A stretch of 64,000 nt of DNA from Streptomonospora wellingtoniae. GTDB lineage: Bacteria > Actinomycetota > Actinomycetes > Streptosporangiales > Streptosporangiaceae. Below are positions 1 through 9,828 of the stretch, piece by piece (the stretch's first letter is position 1; each line of letters opens with the position of its first letter). The notes beneath the pieces are model-generated. The model saw nothing but the letters and a program-made list of their open reading frames with translations. It did no database searches and was not told the DNA's origin. The DNA lies in contig NZ_JAVREK010000005.1 of NCBI RefSeq assembly GCF_031845375.1, forward strand, positions 62,001 to 126,000, given 5' to 3'. The position numbers and the translations under genes are program-made.

Positions 1-149
1 AACGCCTAGCGCGCCGGGCCGGGTCGCGGCGGGCGGCGGCGAAGGCCCCTCCGACGCCCCGGCCGGGCGGCGCGCCGGCGCCGCTGCTCGTAGGCCCCGC
101 AGGGGGAACGTCCCTTAACGCCTCCGCGCGGGTCATGTACGCTCAATAC

Positions 150-187
150 GCAAGGGCCCCTGTCGCTTGCTTGCGTCAGGGGCTTGC
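150..187 (+). terminator. hairpin upstream of purA
   Basis: CCCCTG (157-162) pairs with CAGGGG (177-182), and GCAAG (150-154) with CTTGC (183-187), leaving a two-base bulge. It ends 60 nt before the purA start, so it could be the terminator of a gene left of the window or a leader hairpin. No T-run follows. Confidence 0.35.
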
Positions 188-247
188 TCATGTGCTGTGC
201 ACCGCGACCATCCACGCTCGGTCGAACGAATGAAGAGGTAGACCCGG

Positions 248-1531
248 ATGCCGGCGATCACGCTCGTTGGAGCCCAGTGGGGAGACGAGGGCAAGGGTAA
301 GGCCACCGACCTGGTCGGCAACCGGGTCGACTACGTGGTCCGCTACCAGGGAGGCAACAACGCGGGGCACACGGTGGTGATCGGCGACCAGAAGTACGCC
401 CTGCACCTGCTGCCCTCGGGCATCCTCTCCCCCGACGTGGTTCCGGTCATCGCCAACGGCGTCGTGATCGACCCGGCGGTGCTGTTCGAAGAGCTGCGCG
501 GCCTGCGCGAGCGCGGCGTCAGCACCGAACGCCTGCTCGTCTCGGCCAATGCGCACATGATCATGCCCTACCACCGGGCCCTCGACAAGGTCACCGAGCG
601 GTTCCTGGGCAAGGGCCGCATCGGAACCACCGGCCGCGGCATCGGCCCCACTTACGCCGACAAGATCTCGCGCACGGGCATCCGCGTGCAGGACATGTTC
701 GACCCCAAGATCCTGCGGCAGAAGCTCGAACTCGCGCTCAACGACAAGAACCAGGTGCTTACCAAGGTCTTCAACCGGCGCGGCGTGGACCTGGACCAGG
801 TCTTCGACGAGTACATGGGCTACGCCGAGGAGCTGCGCCCCTTCGTCGCCGACACCTCCCTGGAGCTCAACAAGGCGCTGGACGACGGCAAGACCGTGTA
901 CCTGGAGGGCTCCCAGGGCACGCTGCTGGACATCGACCACGGCACCTACCCGTTCGTGACGTCCTCCTCGCCGACCGCCGGCGGGGCCTGCGCCGGTGCG
1001 GGGCTCGGGCCCACGCGCATAACCAAGGTCGTGGGCATCGTCAAGGCCTACACCACCCGCGTTGGCTCCGGCCCCTTCCCCACCGAGCTGCACGACGAAT
1101 GGGGCGAGTGGCTGCGCCAGAAAGGCGGCGAGTACGGCGTGACCACGGGGCGCAACCGGCGGTGCGGCTGGTTCGACGCGCCCATCGCCCGCTACGCCAC
1201 CCGCATCAACGGCATCACCGACTTCTTCCTGACCAAGCTGGACGTGCTGTCGGGCCTGGAGCGCATCCCGGTGTGCGTGGGCTACGAGGCCAACGGCACC
1301 CGCCACGACGAGATCCCGATGACCCAGACGGATTTCCACCACGCGGTCCCCGTCTACGAGTACCTTGACGGCTGGAACGAGGACATCTCCCACGCGCGGA
1401 GCTTCGAGGAGCTTCCCAAGACCGCGCAGGCCTACGTGCGTACCCTTGAGGAGATGGCCGGAGCCCCGATTTCCGCGATCGGGGTCGGTCCGGGGCGCGA
1501 CCAGACCCTCGAACTGCGCTCCCTGGTCTGA
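248..1531 (+). CDS. purA: adenylosuccinate synthase
   Basis: Joins IMP and aspartate using GTP to give adenylosuccinate, the first committed step to AMP, in the cytosol. The 427-aa protein has full family length. Visible motifs are the N-terminal GDEGKGK phosphate loop (about residue 13), GNNAGHT near residue 38, GRGIGPTYADK, the SSSPTAGG stretch and the TTGRNRRCGWFD stretch near residue 300. The ATG start has GAAGAGG nine bases upstream. purD follows 49 bp after the stop and purB follows that, so the three genes look like one purine operon. Identification is secure. Confidence 0.97.
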   Translation: MPAITLVGAQWGDEGKGKATDLVGNRVDYVVRYQGGNNAGHTVVIGDQKYALHLLPSGILSPDVVPVIANGVVIDPAVLFEELRGLRERGVSTERLLVSANAHMIMPYHRALDKVTERFLGKGRIGTTGRGIGPTYADKISRTGIRVQDMFDPKILRQKLELALNDKNQVLTKVFNRRGVDLDQVFDEYMGYAEELRPFVADTSLELNKALDDGKTVYLEGSQGTLLDIDHGTYPFVTSSSPTAGGACAGAGLGPTRITKVVGIVKAYTTRVGSGPFPTELHDEWGEWLRQKGGEYGVTTGRNRRCGWFDAPIARYATRINGITDFFLTKLDVLSGLERIPVCVGYEANGTRHDEIPMTQTDFHHAVPVYEYLDGWNEDISHARSFEELPKTAQAYVRTLEEMAGAPISAIGVGPGRDQTLELRSLV

Positions 1532-1580
1532 CCCCCGCGGCCTGTCCCCTGCTATCCACGACAAACAAAGGGTCCGTGAA

Positions 1581-2834
1581 GTGAAAGCCCTGGTCCTCGG
1601 CGGCGGTGGCCGCGAGCATGCCCTGGTCCGCGCCCTGTCACTCGACTCCGGGGTGACCGATCTGCACTGTGCGCCCGGGAACCCCGGAACCTCCGAACAC
1701 GCCGACAACCACGTGATCAACCCCGTCGACGGACTCGCGGTGACCGAGCTGGCCTCCCGGATCGGCGCCGAGCTGGTGGTGATCGGCCCCGAGGCGCCGC
1801 TCGTGGCGGGGGTGGCCGACGCGCTGCGCGAACGCGGGATCCCGGTCTTCGGCCCCGACCAGCAGGCCGCCCGGCTGGAGGGCTCCAAGGGCTTCGCCAA
1901 GGAGGTCATGGAGGCCGCCGGGGTGCCCACGGCGCGCTCCCGCCTGTGCCGCTCGCCCGCCCAGGCCGCCGAGGCGCTCGACGCGTTCGGGCCGCCCTAC
2001 GTGGTCAAGGACGACGGGCTGGCAGCGGGCAAGGGCGTCGTGGTGACCGAGGACCGGGCCGAGGCCGAACGCCACGCGCGCGAATGCGGCCGTGCCGTCG
2101 TCGAAGAGTACCTGGACGGACCCGAGGTATCGCTGTTCGTCATCAGCGACGGCATCCACGCCCTGCCGATGCTGCCGGCCCAGGACTTCAAGCGCGCCTA
2201 CGACGGCGACCGCGGGCCCAACACCGGGGGCATGGGCGCCTACGCCCCGCTCGCCTGGGCACCCGAGGGCCTGGTGGACGACGTCATGGAGACCGTGGTC
2301 GGCCCCACCCTCACCGAGATGGCGCGGCGCGGCATCCGCTACCAGGGGCTGCTCTACGTGGGCCTGGCGCTGACCTCGCAGGGACCGCGGGTGGTGGAGT
2401 TCAACGCCCGCTTCGGCGACCCCGAGTGCCAGGTGCTGCTGGACCGCCTGGCCACGCCCATCGGCGGGCTGCTGCAGGCCGCCGACATCGGCGGGCTCAG
2501 CTCCAACACCAAGCTGGAGTGGCGCGGCGGAGCTGCGGTGACCGTCGTCATCGCCGCCGAGAACTACCCCGCCGACCCCGCCAAGGGCGACCCGGTCACC
2601 GGGATCGACGCCGCCTCGGCGCTCGACGGTGCCTACGTGCTGCACGCAGGCACCGCCTGGAGCGGCGTGCGCGATCTCACCTCGGCGGGCGGCCGGGTGC
2701 TCGACGTGGTCGGCACCGGCGACACCCTCGCCCGCGCCCGCGAGCGCGCCTACCAGGCCGCCGAGCTCATCGACCTGCGCGGCAGCTTCTACCGCACCGA
2801 CATCGCCGAGCGCGCGGCGGCCGGTACCGCCTGA
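1581..2834 (+). CDS. purD: phosphoribosylamine-glycine ligase
   Basis: ATP-grasp enzyme making glycinamide ribonucleotide from phosphoribosylamine and glycine in de novo purine synthesis. I chose the GTG at 1581 because the protein then begins VKALVLGGGGREHALV, the normal PurD N-terminus; the frame stays open upstream into purA but that part is not PurD-like. Recognisable parts are HCAPGNPGT, the ATP-grasp segment VKDDGLAAGKGVVV, GPNTGGMGAYAP and the metal-binding FNARFGDPECQ. The 417-aa length is typical. It sits between purA and purB; the Shine-Dalgarno is weak (GGGTCC). Confidence 0.96.
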   Translation: MKALVLGGGGREHALVRALSLDSGVTDLHCAPGNPGTSEHADNHVINPVDGLAVTELASRIGAELVVIGPEAPLVAGVADALRERGIPVFGPDQQAARLEGSKGFAKEVMEAAGVPTARSRLCRSPAQAAEALDAFGPPYVVKDDGLAAGKGVVVTEDRAEAERHARECGRAVVEEYLDGPEVSLFVISDGIHALPMLPAQDFKRAYDGDRGPNTGGMGAYAPLAWAPEGLVDDVMETVVGPTLTEMARRGIRYQGLLYVGLALTSQGPRVVEFNARFGDPECQVLLDRLATPIGGLLQAADIGGLSSNTKLEWRGGAAVTVVIAAENYPADPAKGDPVTGIDAASALDGAYVLHAGTAWSGVRDLTSAGGRVLDVVGTGDTLARARERAYQAAELIDLRGSFYRTDIAERAAAGTA

Positions 2835-2876
2835 GCCGACGGCCCCGGCACCCGGAGCACCTGCGAAAATGGGCGG

Positions 2877-4184
2877 GTGATCGAGCGCTATACCCTTCCG
2901 GAGATGGGGCGGGTCTTCTCAGACGCCCACAAGTACGAGCTCTGGTGCCAGGTCGAGACGCTGGTGCTGGAGGCCCACGCGGACGACGGGACCGTGCCCG
3001 CCGACGCGGTGGAACCGGTGCGCGCCGCACCGCCCCCCACCCCCGAGCGGGTCGCCGAAATCGAGGCGGTCACCCAGCACGACGTGATCGCCTTCCTCAC
3101 CGCCTGGGCCGACAACACCGAGCCGCGCGAGGCCGCCGCCTGGGTGCACTTCGGGATGACCTCCTCGGACCTGCTGGACACCGCGCTGGCCGCCCAGCTG
3201 GTCGAGGCCACCGACATCCTGCTGGCCAAGGCCGACACCCTGGTCGCCGCCCTGCGCGACCACGCCCTGGCGCACCGCGGCACCCTGCGCGTCGGCCGCA
3301 CGCACGGCATCCACGGCGAGCCCGACGTGTGGGGCCACCGCGTCGCCGACTTCGCGTTCGGGCTGGCGCGCTCGCGGGACCGGCTGCGCCGCGCCCGCGA
3401 GGCGGTCGGCGTGATGGCCGTCTCGGGCCCGGTGGGCACCTACTCCAACATCGACCCGCGCGTCGAGGCCTACGTCGCCGAGCGCATGGGCCTGCGTCCT
3501 GCCGACGTGTCCACCCAGGTGGTGCTGCGCGACGGCATCTCCGAGTGGGTCTCGTGCCTGGCCATCACGGCCACCGTGTGCGAGGCGGTCGCCCTGGAGG
3601 TCCGGCACGGACAGCGCACCGAGGTGCGGGAGCTGTGGGAGCCCTTCGGCAAGGGCCAGAAGGGCTCCAGCGCCATGCCCCATAAGAGGAACCCGATCCT
3701 CTCCGAGCGGATCTGCGGCATGGCGCGCAACGTGCGCGCGCAGATCGTGCCGGTGATGGAGGGCATCCCGCTGTGGCACGAGCGGGACATCTCGCACTCC
3801 TCGACCGAGCGCATCTCGCTGCCCGACGCGGCGATCGCCGCCGACTACCTGCTCCACGTGACGACGCGGCTGGTGAGCGGACTGGTCGTCGACACCGACC
3901 GGATGCGCGCCAACCTCGACTCCACCGGCGGGCTGATCTACTCCTCCACCGTCGTGTCCGAGCTGATCGAGACCGGGGCCTCGCGCGAGGACGTCTACGC
4001 GCTGGTGCAGGCCGCCGCGATGGGCACCTGGGACTCGGGCACGCCCTTCCGCGAGACGCTGCGCGCAGAGGCCGCCGAGCGCGGGGTCGCACTCGACGAG
4101 GAGCGGCTGGACGAGGTCTGCCGCCCCGAGCGCTTCGTGCGGCGGCTGGACGGCCTCTTCGAGCGCCTGGCGAAGCTGAGCTAG
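2877..4184 (+). CDS. purB: adenylosuccinate lyase
   Basis: Fumarase/aspartase-superfamily enzyme that releases fumarate from SAICAR and from adenylosuccinate, so it serves both halves of purine synthesis. The 435-aa product carries the superfamily signature GSSAMPHKRNP (about residues 262-272), the THGIHGEPDVWGHR segment with the catalytic histidine region, and FGMTSSD near residue 87. The start is a GTG 42 bp after the purD stop. It is probably the last gene of the purA-purD-purB unit, since a gap of about 700 bp follows. Confidence 0.96.
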   Translation: MIERYTLPEMGRVFSDAHKYELWCQVETLVLEAHADDGTVPADAVEPVRAAPPPTPERVAEIEAVTQHDVIAFLTAWADNTEPREAAAWVHFGMTSSDLLDTALAAQLVEATDILLAKADTLVAALRDHALAHRGTLRVGRTHGIHGEPDVWGHRVADFAFGLARSRDRLRRAREAVGVMAVSGPVGTYSNIDPRVEAYVAERMGLRPADVSTQVVLRDGISEWVSCLAITATVCEAVALEVRHGQRTEVRELWEPFGKGQKGSSAMPHKRNPILSERICGMARNVRAQIVPVMEGIPLWHERDISHSSTERISLPDAAIAADYLLHVTTRLVSGLVVDTDRMRANLDSTGGLIYSSTVVSELIETGASREDVYALVQAAAMGTWDSGTPFRETLRAEAAERGVALDEERLDEVCRPERFVRRLDGLFERLAKLS

Positions 4185-4891
4185 GCGCGCACACGACGCC
4201 GGGCCCGTGCGGGTGCCCGCCCGCGGGCGCGCTCAGCGGGCGCTCCAGCACCCCGTGGGGGCGCACACGCCGCTCGGCGCCTGCTGCCGCACCCCTCGTC
4301 CGGCCAGCCCGCGCGCCCCGCGCCGGGCGGCCGCAGTGGCCCGGATGGCGAACCTTGGAGCCGTCTTGACCGGGCGCGGCCGCGACACGCCCGGTGCTCG
4401 CGTGCGGTCCCGCACACACCTCGGCGCGCGGAACGCACCGCCCTCGGCGGCTCCGGCGCACGTCGAGGCCGGTCACGGGAACGGCGGCGTCCCCGGCGGC
4501 CCTCCTCCGCGGACGGTGCGCCGGTGATCCGAAGCACGATGTCTGCGAAGGGAACGCGCAGGACATACAGTGGAAGCCGCCCTTTGCCCGGACGCCGGGA
4601 AGCCCAGCACCCCGCAAAGGGCGCCCCAACAACCCGCCATCTCCGGGATCGGCGCGCCACCTGGTATTACGCCCGAAGTACGCCTTGCCTGCCGCGGTCG
4701 GCATGAGGTCCGCCTCAGCGGGCACACGACTCGTAGTGCCAGTCAGCGCCCAACACCGAGCCCGGACACTCGCCGATGGCTATCAGGTTGAGCCCGCCTC
4801 GTCGGAACGCTCCACCTGACATCCGCGTCTGAGAACGCACCGAGTCCGACGAGAACGACCCCTACACCTAAACAGCCTCACGAAGGAGCAC
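4185..4891. other. 707-bp gap without a recognised gene
   Basis: Open frames here are short and have no recognisable protein or good ribosome site. The right part (about 4560-4880) is less GC-rich than the coding DNA and probably holds the murA promoter, but I cannot place -35/-10 boxes with confidence. Confidence 0.5.
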
Positions 4892-6193
4892 ATGAGCATG
4901 GGCCAGGAGGTTCGTTACCGCGTCCGCGGCGGCCGTCCCCTGAACGGGACGGCGTTCATCCAGGGCGCGAAGAACGCCGTGCTGCCGATGATCGGCGCCG
5001 CCCTGCTCGCGGCCAAGGGGCGCACGGTGCTGCGCAACGTCCCCCTCATCGAGGACGTCCACCGCGCGCTGGAGCTCGCCGAGCACATCGGGGCCAAGGT
5101 GGAGTTCCATGAGGCCGAGCGCACGGTGGTGATCGACGCCTCCCAGCTCAACGACCCCGAGCGCGCCGTTCTGCCCGCCGACATCGCGTCCCGGTTCCGC
5201 GGGTCCGTGCTGTTCGTACCGGCGCTGATGCACCGTATGGGCCACGCCCGCATCGAGGGTGTCGGGGGATGCAACCTCGGCAGCCGCAAACTGGACTTCC
5301 ACTACCGGGGCTTCGCCCGACTCGGCGCCGAGGTCACCGAGGACGACGCGCGGAACCACATCAACATCGAGGCCGGCAACCTGCGGGGCGGCCACCTCTA
5401 CCTCGACACGCCTTCCCACACCGGCACCGAGAACCTCATCATGGCCGCGGTACTGGCCCCGGGAACCACGGTCATCGAGCACGCGGCCCTCGAACCCGAG
5501 GTGATCGACGTCATCGAGTTCCTGACCCGCATGGGCGCCAAGATCAGCGGCGGCGGCACCGGCTTCATCACGGTCGAGGGCGTCGACGAGCTCACCGCGG
5601 TCGAGCACACCATAATGTCGGACCGCATCGACGCCGGCGTCTTCGCGATGATGGCCGCGGCCACCGGCGGCGAGGTCAGCCTCGTCGGCGCCCACCTGGA
5701 GCACCTGGGCGTCGCCCGCTGGAAGCTGGAGCAGATGGGCGTGGAGTTCGCCCAGCAGGGCGCGGTGCTGCACGTGCGCCGCGACGCCGGCGCCCCGCTG
5801 CGTCCCATCAACGCCGTCACCTCGCCCTACCCCGGGTTCGCCACCGACCTGCAGTCGCCGCTGATGGCGCTGGCCACCATGGCCGAGGGCGAGAGCTACC
5901 TGCACGAGGCGATCTACGACGGCCGGTTCGCGCTGACCGACGAGCTGACCAAGATGGGTGCGAAGATAGAGGTCGACGGCACCCGCGCAATCGTCCACGG
6001 CCACACGGCGCTTCGCGGTACCCCGGTGGTCGCCCACGACCTGCGCACGGGCGCCGCTCTGGTACTCGCGGGGCTGGTCGCCGAAGGCGAGACGGTGGTC
6101 GCACCCGGTTATCTGGTCGACCGCGGTCACGCTCAGTTCGAAAAGCGGCTGGTCGCATTGGGTGCCGACGTTGTGCGTGAAGGCTCCGAATAG
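4892..6193 (+). CDS. murA: UDP-N-acetylglucosamine 1-carboxyvinyltransferase
   Basis: Transfers the enolpyruvyl group of PEP to UDP-GlcNAc, the first cytosolic step of peptidoglycan precursor synthesis. The 433-aa protein has the two-domain EPSP-synthase fold pattern. The catalytic lysine lies in GAKNAVLP, and the PEP-attacking cysteine lies in GGCNLGSR (the GGCTIG loop of E. coli MurA, where fosfomycin binds), followed by the conserved Arg. DLRTGAAL near the C-terminus supplies the other substrate Arg. AAGGAG at 4883-4888 sets the ATG start. Actinomycetes may carry two murA paralogues, so this need not be the only copy. Confidence 0.92.
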   Translation: MSMGQEVRYRVRGGRPLNGTAFIQGAKNAVLPMIGAALLAAKGRTVLRNVPLIEDVHRALELAEHIGAKVEFHEAERTVVIDASQLNDPERAVLPADIASRFRGSVLFVPALMHRMGHARIEGVGGCNLGSRKLDFHYRGFARLGAEVTEDDARNHINIEAGNLRGGHLYLDTPSHTGTENLIMAAVLAPGTTVIEHAALEPEVIDVIEFLTRMGAKISGGGTGFITVEGVDELTAVEHTIMSDRIDAGVFAMMAAATGGEVSLVGAHLEHLGVARWKLEQMGVEFAQQGAVLHVRRDAGAPLRPINAVTSPYPGFATDLQSPLMALATMAEGESYLHEAIYDGRFALTDELTKMGAKIEVDGTRAIVHGHTALRGTPVVAHDLRTGAALVLAGLVAEGETVVAPGYLVDRGHAQFEKRLVALGADVVREGSE

Positions 6194-6213
6194 TCACTGA
6201 ATTCGCAGATTAG

Positions 6214-6249
6214 GCCGGGGTGGGGGCGACCGGCTCCCACCCGGGCTTT
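6214..6249 (+). terminator. terminator after murA
   Basis: Arms of 13 bases (6214-6226 and 6234-6246) pair with one mismatch and one G-T pair around a 7-nt loop, 20 nt after the murA stop, followed by TTTC. This separates murA from the next gene. Confidence 0.6.
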
Positions 6250-6392
6250 CGGCGTTCTGTGTGAAACGATCTTCATTGGCCCCGCACAATGGGTACGATC
6301 TCGGCAACCATGCCGTGACAGGGAACAGGTTCGGGAAAACCAGTGGGCGCACATAGTGAAGAGCGTGGAATGGTAGCGGGGAGCAGCCCGAG

Positions 6393-7712
6393 GTGAGTGC
6401 GCAGCGAACTGGCGATCTGACGATTGGTGTCATCGGTCCCCATGAAGTGGTCGAGCGGGTGATGCTCATGGGACCGGGGTCCACGGGACCGCTCAACGCC
6501 AGACTCATCGCCGCCGCGTATCGAGATGAGCAAGAGGCGACCGACAAGGTGCTGCGCCTGGGGTCGGCGATCGACGCGTATCTGTTCGCCAGCCCCGTCC
6601 CCTACGAGTTCGCACGGAAGGCGGGCGTGCTGACCATGCCCGCCACCTACGTGCCTCTGGGCGGAGCCAGCCTGCACGAGGCCCTGCTGCGGGCCACCCT
6701 GGACGAACGGCTCGATCCCACGCGGGCCAGCCTCGACGTCCTCAGCCGCACCGACGTCGTCGAGGCCTATTCCGAGGTCGACCTGCCCGTCGACGGCATC
6801 CACGTGCACGAGGAGCTCACCAGCACGGCCCAGCTGACCTCGTTCCACGAGGGCCTGTGGCGGCGCAAGTCCACCCGCATGGCGATCACATGCGTGCGCG
6901 GCGTCGCCGAGCGGCTGGAGTCCATGGGCGTTCCGGTGATGCGCCTGCGGCCCACCAACGCGGGGGTGCGCAGCGCGCTGCAGACCGCCGGGCTGCTGGG
7001 CGCCCACCACCGGCTGGAGGAGGCGCAGCTCGGTGTCGTCATCGTCGACGTCCCGACGCTGCGCGACTCCTCGCGCCGCTCGACGCCCCGCTACTGGCGC
7101 GACGAGCTGCGCCTGTCGCTGCAGCGCCTGCTGCTGCAGGAGGCGCACCGGATCAACGCCACGGCGCACCCGGTGGACGACCACACGTTCATGGTGACCG
7201 CCACCCGCGGTTCGCTCGTCAGCGCGACCGAAGGGTTCCGCCAGCCGCCGTTCGTGGAGCGCATCAAGGCCGAGCTCGGCATCGCGATCGAGGTGGGCAT
7301 CGGCATGGGCCGCACCACGCAGGACGCCGAGACCCACGCCCGCGCCGCGCTGAGCCGGGCGCAGGCGACCCGGCAGAGCTTCGCGGTCGACCGGGAAGGC
7401 CGGTCGCTGGTGCCCGCGCAGCGTGCGCCTCAGCGCCAGACGACCGAACCGCTGCGGACCAAGGGGCGCGAGACCCTGCTGCGGCTCTCGGAGAAGATCG
7501 CCGAGGAGGACGGCCCCCTCGTGGTCGACGCCGAGAACGCCGGGCGCATGCTGGGCGTGACCCCGCGCACGGCCCGGCGGCTGCTGCGCACGCTGGTCGA
7601 GGAGGGGCTCGCCTGGCCGCTGCCGCCCAACCGCACGCTGCAGCCGGGGCGACCGCGCCAGCTCTACCGGCTCATCCTGGAGAAGCTGGACAAGGACAAG
7701 GCGGGCAAGTAG
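6393..7712 (+). CDS. putative regulator, sensor domain plus C-terminal winged helix
   Basis: The family is not one I can name. The 439-aa soluble protein begins at a GTG. The first 200 residues (IGVIGPHEVVERVMLMG onward) look like a ligand-sensing domain. About residues 230-330 include VGIGMGRTTQDAETHARAAL, which resembles the nucleotidyl-cyclase/GGDEF-like fold seen in some regulators and in GTP cyclohydrolase III, but without a GGDEF motif. The end (RMLGVTPRTARRLLRTLVEEGLAW) reads as a winged helix-turn-helix. I infer a one-component regulator with an unknown, possibly nucleotide, ligand. It is alone between two terminator hairpins, so it is monocistronic. Confidence 0.75.
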   Translation: MSAQRTGDLTIGVIGPHEVVERVMLMGPGSTGPLNARLIAAAYRDEQEATDKVLRLGSAIDAYLFASPVPYEFARKAGVLTMPATYVPLGGASLHEALLRATLDERLDPTRASLDVLSRTDVVEAYSEVDLPVDGIHVHEELTSTAQLTSFHEGLWRRKSTRMAITCVRGVAERLESMGVPVMRLRPTNAGVRSALQTAGLLGAHHRLEEAQLGVVIVDVPTLRDSSRRSTPRYWRDELRLSLQRLLLQEAHRINATAHPVDDHTFMVTATRGSLVSATEGFRQPPFVERIKAELGIAIEVGIGMGRTTQDAETHARAALSRAQATRQSFAVDREGRSLVPAQRAPQRQTTEPLRTKGRETLLRLSEKIAEEDGPLVVDAENAGRMLGVTPRTARRLLRTLVEEGLAWPLPPNRTLQPGRPRQLYRLILEKLDKDKAGK

Positions 7713-7736
7713 CCGCTTCCGGCATGTGCCCGACGC

Positions 7737-7777
7737 ATCGGGGGCCGGTGCCGCTGTCGGCGGCGCCGGCCCCCGAT
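7737..7777. terminator. bidirectional terminator between convergent genes
   Basis: A perfect 12-bp stem (ATCGGGGGCCGG at 7737-7748 with its complement at 7766-7777) lies between the plus-strand regulator and the minus-strand aminotransferase, serving either side. Confidence 0.7.
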
Positions 7778-7863
7778 CGCGTTCCGCGGGAGCGGGGGCC
7801 TGTCGCCTGCGCGGCGGGAGGCGCGGGCGCGCGCAGCGGTGCGGCCGACGGGACCCGGCCGGG

Positions 7864-8949
7864 TCAGTCGCGGTTGCGGTGCGGGAACTCGCGGGCGACG
7901 TCGAGGAAGGCGTCGTTGTCCTCCGCTGCGCCGATGCTCACCCGCGCGCCCTCGCCCGGGAACGCGCGCACCGCCACACCCTCGGCAGCGGCCGCGGCGG
8001 CGAAGTCGCCGGTGTGCTCGCCCAGCCGCAGCCAGACGAAGTTCGCCTCGGTCGTCGGTACCTCCCAGCCGTCGGCCAGCAGCGCGTCGCGCACCCGCTC
8101 ACGCTCCTTGACCGTGGCATCCACGCGCTCCAGCAGCTCCTTTTCGGCGGCCAGCGACGCCACGGCGGCGGCCTGGGCGACGTGGTTGACCGCGAACGGG
8201 ACCAGCGTCTTGCGGACGGCGGTGGCGATTCGCGGCGGCGCGATCATGAAGCCGGCCCGCAGCGCGGCGAGGCCGTAGGCCTTGGAGAACGTGCGCAGGA
8301 CCGCGACGTTGGGGCGGTCGCCGAAGCTCGCGACGCCGTCGGGGACCTGCGGGTCGCGGACGTACTCGCGGTAGGCCTCGTCGAGCACCACCAGCACGTG
8401 CTCGGGCACCCGGTCGAGGAACGCGGCCAGCTCGGACTCGCGCACAGCGGTACCGGTGGGGTTGTTCGGGTTGCACACGAAGACGACGCGCGTGCGGTCG
8501 GTGACGGCCTCGGCCATGGCGTCGAGGTCGTGGGCCTCGCCGCGCAGCGGGACGGTCACCGGCGCGGCGCCCGACAGCTCCACCAGGAGCGGATAGGCCT
8601 CGAACGAGCGCCACGCATAGACGATCTCGGCGCCGGGGTCGGCGGTCGCAGCCAGGATCTGCTGCAGCAGGCCGACCGAGCCCGCGCCCAGGGCGATCCG
8701 CTCTTCGTCGACGCCGAACCGGTGGGCCAGCGCCGCGGTGAGCTCGGCGGACGCGGCGTCGGGATAGCGGTTGAGGTCCGCCGCCGCGGCGGCCACCGCC
8801 TCGCGCACGGAGGGCAGCGGTCCGTACGGGCTTTCGTTCGAGGAGAGCTTGACCGACCGGCCGCCCGGCGAGACCACCGTGCGCCCGGGCTTGTAGGCGG
8901 GGATGGTTTCGAGCGCGTCCCGGAGATATGGCGAATTCGGCTCCGACAC
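7864..8949 (-). CDS. HisC-family aminotransferase
   Basis: Fold-type I PLP aminotransferase of the histidinol-phosphate/aromatic aminotransferase group (361 aa, normal length). Visible features are SSNESPYGPLP near the N-terminus, NPNNPTG (about residue 158), the DEAYREY segment and the PLP lysine in TFSKAYGLAALRAG. No other histidine genes are nearby, so it is more likely a stand-alone aromatic or phenylalanine aminotransferase than the pathway HisC; sequence alone does not decide. It is divergent from the lipoprotein gene with 114 bp between the starts. Confidence 0.9.
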   Translation of the reverse strand: MSEPNSPYLRDALETIPAYKPGRTVVSPGGRSVKLSSNESPYGPLPSVREAVAAAAADLNRYPDAASAELTAALAHRFGVDEERIALGAGSVGLLQQILAATADPGAEIVYAWRSFEAYPLLVELSGAAPVTVPLRGEAHDLDAMAEAVTDRTRVVFVCNPNNPTGTAVRESELAAFLDRVPEHVLVVLDEAYREYVRDPQVPDGVASFGDRPNVAVLRTFSKAYGLAALRAGFMIAPPRIATAVRKTLVPFAVNHVAQAAAVASLAAEKELLERVDATVKERERVRDALLADGWEVPTTEANFVWLRLGEHTGDFAAAAAAEGVAVRAFPGEGARVSIGAAEDNDAFLDVAREFPHRNRD

Positions 8950-9063
8950 CGTTGTCCTTCCTCGATACTCTGTGCACTGCCCAGGCTACTTTCGGCGATC
9001 ACCGCCAGGGAGAAGCGCCTGCGGACCTCAGCGGCAATATCGCACAGAAGAGGAAACAGCACC

Positions 9064-9777
9064 ATGGAGCACCCCCTGCCAGCACGAAGGGCGACGGCCG
9101 CAGCACTCGCCGCGGTCGCCCTCGCCGCCGCAACCGCCTGCGGCGGCGCCCAAGGGGACGACAGCGACAGCGGCGACCCCCGCGCCGACGAGGCCCAGCG
9201 GCTGCACAAAGCCCAGCTGGTGCAGTTCGAGGAGGCCAAGGTGGTGCCCCAGCGAAGCGAGGCGGGCACTTACGCGGAGCTGTCGACCACCAAGCAGACC
9301 GACAAGCTGCGCAAGACCGCCGAGCTGGACAAGCCGCAGTGCATGGACGCCACCAACCAGTGGGCGGACCTGCCCGAGGTGCGCAAGGCGCCCACGTCGC
9401 TGGCCACCTTCGCACGCGGCGACGACACGATCACCCACACCCTGATCGAGGTGCCGGAGGAGACGGCCGAGGAGGTCGTCTCCGCCTCGCCGCCCGAGGG
9501 CTGCGACAGCTACAAGGCGACCATTAAGGACGGGTCGACGACCTCCTACCGGCTCCAGGAGGTCGAGGTGGAGGAGATCGCCGACGGGTCGCGCGCGTTC
9601 GCCGTGGAGACCGCGATCGGCGGCGAGAAGGTGTGGCTGTACCGCCTCGTGTACCGCAACGGCGGATACCTGGGCACCACCGCTGTGCTCGGGCCCGACT
9701 CCGAGAAGGACTACCGCGAGACCGTCTCCGCCTTCAGCCGCGCGGCCGTGGAGCGCGAGGACAAGCTGCTGGCCTGA
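9064..9777 (+). CDS. putative exported lipoprotein
   Basis: The 237-aa product starts with a basic stretch and an Ala/Val-rich helix ending at Cys26 (AAATAC), a plausible lipobox, followed by a Gly/Asp/Ser linker. The mature part has two more cysteines (KPQCMD, EGCDSY) that could form a disulfide, a pattern like the extracellular sensor-type domains of actinobacterial PknH relatives; I only suggest this. The open frame extends far upstream antisense to the aminotransferase; I chose the ATG at 9064 because the signal peptide begins there. Function unknown. Confidence 0.82.
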   Translation: MEHPLPARRATAAALAAVALAAATACGGAQGDDSDSGDPRADEAQRLHKAQLVQFEEAKVVPQRSEAGTYAELSTTKQTDKLRKTAELDKPQCMDATNQWADLPEVRKAPTSLATFARGDDTITHTLIEVPEETAEEVVSASPPEGCDSYKATIKDGSTTSYRLQEVEVEEIADGSRAFAVETAIGGEKVWLYRLVYRNGGYLGTTAVLGPDSEKDYRETVSAFSRAAVEREDKLLA

Positions 9778-9828
9778 GAGGTCGTCGGGCGACCGGCCGG
9801 CGACGCGGCTGCAACCGGGTACACCACC

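Noticed and set aside
188..1930. Long minus-strand frame opposite purA and purD
   Set aside because: It mirrors the codon bias of the plus-strand genes, has no ribosome site and resembles no protein; such antisense frames are expected in very GC-rich DNA.
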